Source of the DNA: Lachnoanaerobaculum gingivalis | GTDB taxonomy: Bacteria > Bacillota > Clostridia > Lachnospirales > Lachnospiraceae | Assembly: GCF_003862475.1 (NCBI RefSeq) | Contig: NZ_RRCO01000005.1 | Coordinates: 186,001 to 250,000, forward strand | Reading direction: 5' to 3' | Length of the DNA stretch: 64,000 bases | Part shown: piece after piece, positions 27,797 to 35,687 of the stretch | Position numbering within the stretch: position 1 is the stretch's first letter | How the letters are laid out: each line of letters starts with the position of its first letter | Position numbers and translations under genes: made by a program | The notes under the pieces: model-generated | The model's database searches: none | What the model was told of the DNA's origin: nothing | Seen by the model: the letters and a program-made list of their open reading frames with translations, nothing else

Positions 27797-29694
27797 CTAT
27801 CCTAATCGCCTTAAAATATAAGAAATAAATTGTTTTTTAAGTATTTTATAGTAAATATATTCCAATGTTAAATATCCAACTATAAATATTGCAAAAAAGT
27901 GCAAATCTGAATTCTCTGCTCTACCATATTGACACCAACACCGGATAGTATATAAAGATACATCATGGATAATATACCTGCTAATATCACAGGAATCATA
28001 AAAGGCAATTGAAGTTCTCTTGTGGCAGTATTAGCAATAGTCTTCTTGTTCATGCCCATAATATAATACGCCTTGTATTTTTCCGACAAATAATCTATCT
28101 GACTAAATGTATTTATATAGATTGCACTATTCTTAAAGATAGTGATTACAATGGCTACCAATACGAAGACAATAAGCATACAAAGTATTACATTTCTATT
28201 TATTTCTACATATTTATCCTTTTCATATATTCTTACTTTCATTTCATCTTGTTGTTCGTAATCATTCAGTACTTGTTTAATACGATTTTGATCTCCATGC
28301 TCTTTTGCATTTACAAATATAATATGTTTATTCTGTCCATATCTGCTGATATCCTCATAGTCTCTGTGATTCATCAAAAACATATATTCATTTCCATAGT
28401 TTTCAAATACTCCGAATATATTTTCCCAATATCTGCTTTTAATACTATAGTCAAATTGTTGTCCGTTTATAGTGTAAATCGATATAAAACTCGCTCCATT
28501 TAACGCCTCAAAATCTTCCTCCAATTTCAAATCAATCCCTATTATCTCTCCACTCTTTAGAGTCCAATTTTTATTGCGAAAGATATTATAGCGTTCAATA
28601 TCTACACATCTTATATCCCCTATATTTTTGTTATTTTTTATTTCCGAAACATCTAGTGTAGATATATCCATAGGAATTTTTGAATTTTTCAGGCTTTCAA
28701 TCAAGGTATTTGGCACAGAATAGCTCTCTATAACAAAGTCATTTGGGTACATCATTTGATAGCTTTCTACTGTATTTGCATATATGTTATTATAAATATT
28801 TACTCCTATGAAAACAAGTAGGATTATTCCACTTAATAATGAAAAATATATAATCTTACTAAATTTATTGAATCTAAAGACGAAATTATTTATAAATAAA
28901 AAATTTTTATAATATAACTTTGTTTCTCCTCTTAATAATTGTAGTATAGGAAATGCCATAGATACAAAAATAAAATATAGCCCTATAGAAATTAACAATA
29001 TGGAAGAAAATGTTCGTAAAATTACATCTCCTTGTTGAATTAAAATAACATACAAAGAAAGTATCGACAAAATAATTCCAAATACAAATCTATACCAGCC
29101 TTTTTTAGCTAATGTATCTGCTCTTTGTTCCTCTATAAGCAAATCATTTAATTTCATTTTTCTTATCTTAATATAAATACAAAGAGCAGATATAAAATAT
29201 AAAGCAAAATATATCATATAAATGAAAATATAGCTTTTTATTGGATATATAACCATCGGAAATTCATATAAAAACACTTTTTTAAAAAGGTATATACTTC
29301 CATGGTAAAAAGACGCCCCAATCATGCTCCCCAAAATCATGGATACAATATATGTGGCAAGAAGTTCAATTATTATACATTTGAATAAATTTGATTTTTT
29401 CTGTCCTAAAATAATAAAAATAGCATAATCTCTGCTTTTCTTTTTTGTGTAGTTTAAAAATGTATAAATAATAAAGCATAACGAAATAAACAGGAATACA
29501 TAAGAAATCCATTTGAGTGTGCTAATCTCACTGTTCATGATTTTGATATTTTCTATTTTTACAACTTCTCTCATAGCATTCAAATAACTTGATATAATGA
29601 TATATCCTGCTACTGCTATCACCGAACTTACCAAATAGAATATATAATCTTTATACTTTGATTTCATATTTTTTAATATTAATGTGTATAGCAT
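27797..29694 (-). pseudogene. FtsX/BceB-like ABC permease with 3' frameshift
   Basis: The main frame (29694-27880, 604 codons) encodes a large permease: an N-terminal membrane segment, three further segments, a long extracellular region (about residues 300-490) and a C-terminal FtsX-like block. It ends prematurely after VEQRIQICTFLQYL. The minus strand stays open in another frame from the same place, reading ENSDLHFFAIFIVGYLTLEY and on to ILRRLG, then stops at 27797, 10 bp before the ATPase start. This restores the expected last membrane segment and operon spacing, so one indel near 27910 has broken the gene (or is a sequencing error). No peptide-specific motif is recognised. Confidence 0.75.
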
Positions 29695-29737
29695 AATTCC
29701 TCTTCTTCTGCAAAAACTTATTATATTATATAAAATC

Positions 29738-29834
29738 CTTTACGTTCCATTTTGGTCATATTCTAATTATAAAGGTGATAAGAGTAAATAATAACACACA
29801 CAAACTTTACATTCCATTCTGGTCATATTCTAAT
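29738..29834 (-). CRISPR. Relic repeat-spacer-repeat upstream of the ABC permease
   Basis: Degenerate 30-bp repeats at 29805-29834 and 29738-29767 flank a 37-bp spacer. In crRNA sense both begin ATTAGAATATGACCA and share a variant not present in the main array (GACC for AACC). The inner repeat ends 43 bp before the permease start codon, the same layout as the relic in front of the toxin-antitoxin module. The plus-strand side joins directly to the IS66 remnant. Confidence 0.75.
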
Positions 29835-29837
29835 CCG

Positions 29838-31049
29838 TATTCGCCACATCTGACACTAAAACAGTCCTTAGCACAAAATTTGTCAGGGAAGAATTAGAGT
29901 ACATTCCTGCAAAACTTCGAATTGTTCGCTATGTTCAAACTGTATATGAGTGTCCCAAATGTAAGCATACAGCTTATCCTTATATAATGAATGCACCCAC
30001 ACCTTCATCACTAATGAACCATTCGTTGGCTTCCCCAAGCTCAGTGGCCAATGTCATGTATCAAAAGTATGTAAACGGTATGCCTCTTTATAGGCAGGAG
30101 AAAGACTGGGAACAACTGGGAATCGCCCTCAGCCGTTCCACTATGGCAAACTGGATAATCCGTTGCAGTGAGGATTATCTAAAGCCCCTAGTATCTCATC
30201 TGCACAAAAAGCTCCTTGAGCGTGATATAGTGCATTGCGATGAGACAGTTGTTCAGGTGCTTAAAGAAAAAGACAAGGCACCACAGACAAAGTCTTATAT
30301 GTGGCTATATAGAACCGGAAATGACGACAAGCCATCCATAATTCTTTATGATTATCAGCCTTCAAGAAATGGTGATCATGCAGTGGAATTCCTGAAAGGT
30401 TTCAAAGAATACTTTCACTCTGATGGATACTCCGGTTATAATAAACTTTCTGATATGATCAGATGTGGGTGCTGGGCCCACCTTAGAAGAAAGTTTATAG
30501 AAGCGATTCCATCTAAGAGTTCACAGGATGCATCACTCACCCTTGCTGAAATCGGAAGGAATTACTGTGATCAGCTGTTTCACATTGAAGACAGCCTTAA
30601 AAACTTAACATCTGAAGAACGATATAGTAAGCGCCTGGAGTTGGAAAAACCTGTTCTTGAGGCTTTTTGGTGTTGGATTAATTCAATAACGGCATTAAAA
30701 GGCTCTGCACTTGGAAAAGCTCTTGTTTATGCTAATAACCAGCGCCCATATATGGAGAATTATCTGCTTGATGGAAGATGTTCTATTTCCAATAATGCTG
30801 CCGAGAATGCAATTCGTCCATTTACAGTAGGTCGCAAGAATTGGCTTTTTGCAGACACTTCCAAAGGAGCATCTGCAAGTGCAGCTGTCTATAGTATTGT
30901 AGAGACAGCAAAGGGAAACGGCTTGAATGTCTACCTACTTGCAATATCTTCTCATGTATATGCCGGATACACAGTGGCAGTCCGAACCTGAATTTTTAGA
31001 AGATTTAATGCCCTGGTCACCGGATGTAAAGGAAGAATGTACGCAATAA
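29838..31049 (+). pseudogene. IS66-family transposase (TnpC) remnant
   Basis: The frame is open from the CRISPR relic and has no start of its own until ATG 29987. It reads KFVREELEYIPAKLRIVRYV and YECPKCKH (zinc-ribbon part), then VHCDETVVQVL, FHSDGYSGYNKL, CGCWAHLRRKF and SNNAAENAIRPFTVGRKNWLF, the IS66 DDE core. About 100-150 N-terminal residues are missing. Near 30940 the frame shifts: the long frame ends early at 30991, while the next frame continues YLQYLLMYMPDTQWQ to MPWSPDVKEE and stops at 31049, the normal IS66 C-terminus. No TnpA or TnpB is present. Inactive fragment. Confidence 0.88.
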
Positions 31050-31063
31050 ACAAATAAACTATG

Positions 31064-31088
31064 GTGCTCTTTATTGGAGCACTTTTTT
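31064..31088 (+). terminator. Terminator after the IS66 remnant
   Basis: GTGCTC (31064-31069) pairs with GAGCAC (31077-31082) and is followed by a run of six T residues, a short intrinsic terminator. The following 170 bp up to the immunity-like gene hold nothing recognisable. Confidence 0.6.
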
Positions 31089-31259
31089 ATTTGATTTATT
31101 ATCTCATTTGATTTATTATATCATTTAGTTTAATGAAATATAAGGCATCATGTTATTGGGCACTTACCCCTCTTTTATCATGACTATATTTTCTATTAGG
31201 ATATACTCCTTTTTGTTCTTCAAATTAATCCTATGTATTATTTTATAATACTAAGAACT

Positions 31260-31730
31260 CTAAAAATCTCTATACTTTAATAAATCATAAGTTTCTGGAT
31301 TTTTAAAATCCTGTTGTTTTATATTATCTTTTTCCATAAGTCTAGCTATTCCTGCTATCCACATTTCATCATCATCTCTATATGCAGTCCATAGTGCTTG
31401 CTCTACAAATGGTACTAAATCAGTTTTCTTATAGGACATAAGTGATGAAATAGTATATCTAAATACTGGCCAGTTTACATCTTGCAAAAACTCTATTAAA
31501 AATGGTATGTATTCTATTCTTTTAACATAGCTCATTCTTTCTATAATATATAAAATATTAACCCATAAAAATTTAGATTTATATCTCCTTGTGTTAAAAT
31601 AAGTTTCTAAATTATCATCCTCCTTTTCTAATAAAGAGGCTAATTCACATAATTTTTCATCTCTTATATATTCATTTACATAAATATTATACTCTTCTTT
31701 ACTAATTAAATTATCACTCACTACTGACAT
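31260..31730 (-). CDS. Immunity-like protein (DUF5071-type, HEAT-like)
   Basis: 156 residues from MSVVSDNLISKEEYN, with GGAGG 8 bases upstream. The chain is mostly helical; IPFLIEFLQDVNWPVFRYTI is the conserved W-P core of small HEAT-like proteins that occur as immunity proteins beside polymorphic toxins. It starts inside the last codons of the upstream toxin-end fragment, the usual toxin-immunity order. Function as an antidote is inferred from this context only. Confidence 0.55.
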   Translation of the reverse strand: MSVVSDNLISKEEYNIYVNEYIRDEKLCELASLLEKEDDNLETYFNTRRYKSKFLWVNILYIIERMSYVKRIEYIPFLIEFLQDVNWPVFRYTISSLMSYKKTDLVPFVEQALWTAYRDDDEMWIAGIARLMEKDNIKQQDFKNPETYDLLKYRDF

Positions 31731-31992
31731 TAGATGGTCCTCCATTATCTCTTATAGATATTGATGCTAATATTTTTGTTAAGTAGTATGGATTCTCTTT
31801 TGCTGTTGGCCTGCTATTAATCCATTCCATCATCTCCAAAGGATTTACAGGTCTTACAAAAACATGATTTGGTCTATCTATAACTGCCTCTAGTACCCCT
31901 GTTGCGTTGACTTCCATAGTTGTCATAGTGTACTTATCTGCAATATCACCCTTACTAATCTTAATTAAATACTTGTTATCTAAAAAATAAAT
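31714..31992 (-). pseudogene. C-terminal fragment of a polymorphic-toxin-like protein
   Basis: An open frame directly after the LRR gene's TGA and in the same phase reads FLDNKYLIKISKGDIADKY, then MTTMEVNATGVLEAV and IDRPNHVFVRPVNPLEMMEW, and ends PSNVSSE. An ATG occurs at 31926 without a ribosome binding site. The lack of a proper start, the coding-like sequence and the overlap with an immunity-type gene suggest the 3' end of a large secreted toxin left after deletion. I do not recognise the toxin domain. Confidence 0.5.
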
Positions 31993-33492
31993 TCAATAAA
32001 ATACTAAATCTATTTTTGGTCTATAATCAGGATAATAATATTTCCCCTTTAAACTCTTAGGAAGTTCTATTCTCTTTAATGAAAGACATTGTGCAATAGC
32101 CCATAAATCCATATCCTCCACTTTCTCCGGTATTCTTAAAGTTTCAATACCACAAGCAAAAAAGGCATATTCTGATATTGTTTTAATATTTTTTGGTAAT
32201 TTTATTTCCTTCAAATTGCTGCATAAATCAAATGAATGTCCGTTTACAGTTGTTAATTTACCATCTTCTTCAAACTCAACTTTTTCTAAATTATGACATT
32301 TAGTAAATGTATATCTTCCTATATGATCTACACTCTTAGGTATATATACCTCTTTTATACTCTCTGCATTATTAAATGCACTTCCTGCTATTAATCTTGT
32401 TCCGGCTTTTATCTCTATTTTCTCAGCACTTTTACCTGTATATTCAAGTAAAATATTTTCTTTGTACTTACAGCCATATTCATCCTCTTTTATACTATCT
32501 AAATACTTAGTTCCATAAAAACTCCCTCCTTTAATATCTATAATACTAGAGGGTAAATTAATTTCTACTAAATTATAACAATCTTTAAATGCTCCATAAG
32601 ATATTTCTTCCAATCCGGCTGGTAATACTACTCTTTTTAGCCCTGAATTTAGGAAAGCATATTCTCCTAAATATTTAACACCTTGTGGTATAATTACTGA
32701 CTCCAAAGTTCTACAACCTTCAAAGGTACTATCTTCTATTTCTATAAGTCCAAGTGGTAAATCAACATTTTTTATTCTTATGTTATTAATAAATGCCTTT
32801 GCTGCAATAGCTTTTGTAGAATCTTTTATCTTGACATATTCTTTAGTATCATTTGCTTTTAAGAGTAAGTTCCCTAAATAAATGCAACCATACTCATCTG
32901 GTTTAAGACTATTTATAAATTCTGTCCCCTCAAATATATTTTCACCAACCTTACTTACACTATCTGACATCTTAACTTCTCTCAAATTAGTACAGTTTTC
33001 AAATGCAAACTCGCCAATACTTTCAAGACTGTCTGGCAGAATTATTTTTTTTAAATTTTTACACTCGGCAAAACTTGAACTTCCTATTTCATTTAAGGTA
33101 TTAGGCAGTTCTATATATTTTAGTGTTTCACAGTTATAGAATGACATATCCCCTATACTTTCTAAATTTGAAGATAATTTAATTTCTTGTAATTTTTTAC
33201 ATTCAAAGAATGCATAATTATCTACACTATTAACTGTTTCTGGCAGATTAACCGATTGCAAATTATCACAACTAGAAAAGGCAAATGCTCCTATACTAAC
33301 TACTCCATAAGGAATATCAAAATCTACAATATCAGATTTCTTTTTAAAAATACCATCTTTTATTCCAATAAATGTATTATCCCTTACAACTATCTTATAT
33401 TCTAAGTTTGTAATAATTAAATATAAAACTATCAAACTACAAATCAATAATGTTAGAATCACATATTTCGTTAATATTTTATTTTTTACCAT
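31993..33492 (-). CDS. BspA-like leucine-rich repeat protein
   Basis: 499 residues. A single N-terminal membrane segment (about 10-28, YVILTLLICSLIVLYLII) anchors or exports the protein. The rest is built from LRR_5/BspA repeats of about 23 residues, such as IPYGVVSIGAFAFSSCDNLQ, LPNTLNEIGSSSFAECKNLK and VYIPKSVDHIGRYTFTKCHN. Two longer inserts (around 190-220 and 330-360) begin with TEFINSLKPDEYGCIYLGN and KYLDSIKEDEYGCKYKEN. Such proteins sit on the cell surface and bind host or bacterial partners. No catalytic domain is seen. Confidence 0.88.
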   Translation of the reverse strand: MVKNKILTKYVILTLLICSLIVLYLIITNLEYKIVVRDNTFIGIKDGIFKKKSDIVDFDIPYGVVSIGAFAFSSCDNLQSVNLPETVNSVDNYAFFECKKLQEIKLSSNLESIGDMSFYNCETLKYIELPNTLNEIGSSSFAECKNLKKIILPDSLESIGEFAFENCTNLREVKMSDSVSKVGENIFEGTEFINSLKPDEYGCIYLGNLLLKANDTKEYVKIKDSTKAIAAKAFINNIRIKNVDLPLGLIEIEDSTFEGCRTLESVIIPQGVKYLGEYAFLNSGLKRVVLPAGLEEISYGAFKDCYNLVEINLPSSIIDIKGGSFYGTKYLDSIKEDEYGCKYKENILLEYTGKSAEKIEIKAGTRLIAGSAFNNAESIKEVYIPKSVDHIGRYTFTKCHNLEKVEFEEDGKLTTVNGHSFDLCSNLKEIKLPKNIKTISEYAFFACGIETLRIPEKVEDMDLWAIAQCLSLKRIELPKSLKGKYYYPDYRPKIDLVFY

Positions 33493-33522
33493 TACTATTC
33501 ACCTTATTATCCAAGTACTTTT

Positions 33523-34059
33523 CTATCTCATTGAATATTTTTTTATATTATCTCTTATTTGTTCATCAATACTTTTATTACTATTAGGATTTGGTTTAAT
33601 CTTGCTAATCATTCCAAACTCTCCTATCCAATATTTTTCTCCATATATATCCATAACTTTGTTCTCATAATCTGAAATCTTTTCAATTTTAAAATCATCT
33701 ATATTATAACCTCCAACAATTTCTTCTGTACTTGGATTTACATCAAACAATGTAATTTTTATAAATGAATACTGATTTTTATCTAGTTCAAATCGCAATC
33801 TTTCTAAAAAAGGTTTAGGTAAAGTTGCTAAAAATAATGATATTACCGATAGTGCTAAGCTACTTGGTCCTGCCAATTTTCCTATAATAGCTGACAAATC
33901 AGCTATTATTTTCTCATTGCTTCCAAGTCCAACTGACAATGCACTTAAAGCATTAGATACATCTCCCCATATATTTTTTTTATTAGCTATCCTATTACCA
34001 ATAAACAAATTAAATGCATTATCGTATTCTGGAGGTAAATACATTATTACAGTTGGCAT
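33523..34059 (-). CDS. Hypothetical protein, possibly 5'-disrupted
   Basis: 178 residues of unknown function starting MPTVIMYLPPEYDNAF. A Ser/Leu/Ala-rich central stretch (about 60-95) could span or insert in a membrane; the C-terminal half is soluble and charged. No ribosome binding site precedes this Met. The same frame continues coding-like upstream (EPYLYAHERSKRQKAGKKG) to an A7 tract next to ATG 34127, so the real N-terminus may have been lost through a one-base change in that tract. No domain is recognised. It could be part of the neighbouring toxin debris. Confidence 0.45.
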   Translation of the reverse strand: MPTVIMYLPPEYDNAFNLFIGNRIANKKNIWGDVSNALSALSVGLGSNEKIIADLSAIIGKLAGPSSLALSVISLFLATLPKPFLERLRFELDKNQYSFIKITLFDVNPSTEEIVGGYNIDDFKIEKISDYENKVMDIYGEKYWIGEFGMISKIKPNPNSNKSIDEQIRDNIKKYSMR

Positions 34060-34226
34060 TCCCTTTTTCCCTGCTTTTTGCCTTTTAGACCTTTCATGTG
34101 CATATAAATATGGTTCCTTTTTTTCATAGTATCATTAAAAAACCAAACTCCAATCAAGGAAAATTTGATTCTTCATACAATAAATGCATAATTTGATTGC
34201 AACATCAATTTAATCTTTTAATGGAC

Positions 34227-34579
34227 TCACTTCTTTCTATAGTTATTTGCAACAATTGCAAAAGGCAATGTGTACAGAGCAGAAATTACTGCTGAAAAAG
34301 TAGTAAAGAAAGGTGCAAGTTCATGTTTAGGATTGACTTTAATACTCTCATAAATGTACAAGAGAGAAAGAAACTGCAAGGCGCATAAAAACCCAATAAA
34401 AAATACACAAATAAAAAAATATCTATACTCTGCTTCTTCTTATAAAATATTCTATGATATAAAAGAATCAAACATACACCCTCTGCAATAGCAAATACAA
34501 TTAGCAAAAATACCATCAAATCAAACACTAGCAATGCAACCTTCTTAAAGCATATATCTATTACTTCATTATTGTACAT
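34227..34579 (-). pseudogene. Frameshifted small membrane protein
   Basis: The first frame begins MYNNEVIDICFKKVALLVFD, has two membrane segments and reads out after KKKQSIDIF into a meaningless tail ending at 34286. From the AAGAAGAAG run the next frame continues as EEAEYRYFFICVFFIGFLCA, IYESIKVNPKHELAPFFTTF and IVANNYRKK, and stops at 34227, giving two further membrane segments. One indel near 34438 explains this. The intact protein would have about 117 residues and four membrane segments. Function unknown. Confidence 0.65.
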
Positions 34580-34707
34580 AATATCCCATCAAATATTTTT
34601 ATTCCACTCATATCAACTCTTATTAGTTTAGTAGCTTATTTATTTTATAATAAATCCAATCGTAAAATAATTTTGACAAATATATTTGTAATTATTTATG
34701 GCAGAAA

Positions 34708-34926
34708 TCATTTATTATCATCTTTACTTACAAAATATTTGATAATCGCAACTACTGCAGATGCACCGAACCATATTCCAAAAACATAAACTGCACTTTT
34801 ACCCAAGCTATACCAATCTAATTTCTTATTAATCCATATTTCGAGCGGAATAATAACTATAACAAAAGTAATAATACAAATCAGTGTATTTATAAAAAAT
34901 TGTCTTTGTCTTTTTACAAACTCCAT
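34708..34926 (-). CDS. 72-residue membrane protein
   Basis: A small protein with two hydrophobic segments (about 11-31 and 44-64) and a charged end KDDNK. The start is well supported by GGGAGGTAAT just upstream. No family is recognised. It stands alone between a broken gene and a non-coding stretch. Confidence 0.6.
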   Translation of the reverse strand: MEFVKRQRQFFINTLICIITFVIVIIPLEIWINKKLDWYSLGKSAVYVFGIWFGASAVVAIIKYFVSKDDNK

Positions 34927-35286
34927 ATTACCTCCCTATCCTACTATAGTCATTTTTACCTGTATATTTTACCTATATTATACATCAAATCACTTCAGAT
35001 ATAAATACATCCCACTTTATCAATAATCTCCATTACTTTTTAAATTAATGTATACAGGTGAACTTGCCCTCTACATCTCAATCCATTAAACTTGTACAAA
35101 CTAACATACCAATTAACTCCATTTTTATAATACCAATCACCTTAATACAGCACTGTAAATTTACCGGGCATTTATACCGATTAATCCCATTTTTATAATA
35201 CCAACCCTAAGAAATATACCATAGTCAGAAATCCCGTTTTATGATACAATCATCTGCAATTTATTATAAAATAAAAGGTGAAAGTA
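34927..35286. other. Non-coding stretch with a 30-bp imperfect direct repeat
   Basis: No gene is visible. Two 30-bp copies (35107-35136 and 35175-35204) share CCATTTTTATAATACCAA with three differences in the remaining bases, 68 bp apart. A third, weaker version lies near 35225-35254 just before the VOC gene. They may be promoter or operator duplicates or a relic of another array. Confidence 0.5.
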
Positions 35287-35634
35287 ATGAGAAAAATAGA
35301 AATAAAAAGTTTAGTAAGTGTATTCAAGGTATCAAATATAGAGAAATCAATTGCCTGGTATAAAAATTGGCTTGGAGAGCCTGATGTTATTCTAATGGAT
35401 GGAGTAGCGGAATATCAATTGTCCTCAAATTCATGGCTGCAATTATCCTGTGAGGAAAAAGACAGCATAGAAACAAGCTCTATTGTAGTAGGAGTCGAAG
35501 ATATAAATCAGACAAAGAAAACCTTAGATGAGTGCGGCATTAAAACAAGTGAAATTATAGATTATGAAGTTGTTTTGGTATTTGATGTATTTGATATTGA
35601 CGGCAATAAGATAACATTTGCCAAGGAAGTATAG
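35287..35634 (+). CDS. VOC (glyoxalase-like) family protein
   Basis: 115 residues in two beta-alpha-beta-beta-beta units: VSVFKVSNIEKSIAWYKNWLG at the start and VVGVEDINQTKKTLDECGI at the middle, ending VFDVFDIDGNKITFAKEV. The final Asp-Gly-Asn segment is the usual VOC metal/edge motif. It may bind or modify a small molecule or antibiotic; no substrate is evident. The ATG at 35287 has AAAGGTG upstream; a GTG three codons earlier is part of that site. Confidence 0.8.
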   Translation: MRKIEIKSLVSVFKVSNIEKSIAWYKNWLGEPDVILMDGVAEYQLSSNSWLQLSCEEKDSIETSSIVVGVEDINQTKKTLDECGIKTSEIIDYEVVLVFDVFDIDGNKITFAKEV

Positions 35635-35639
35635 AATAT

Positions 35640-35680
35640 AAAAACCGTGGGGCATAGCTAGGCTATAGCCCACGGTTTTT
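35640..35680. terminator. Bidirectional terminator after the VOC gene
   Basis: AAAAACCGTGGG (35640-35651) pairs with CCCACGGTTTTT (35669-35680) around an inner CATAGC/GCTATAG stem. It ends the VOC transcript, and the group II intron begins 8 bp further on. Its A- and T-rich arms let it work in both directions. Confidence 0.88.
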
Positions 35681-35687
35681 ACTTATT

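Noticed and set aside
28009-28503. 164-codon plus-strand frame in the permease region
   Set aside because: It is antisense to the permease coding sequence, Ile/Tyr/Phe-rich, and unsupported by a start site.
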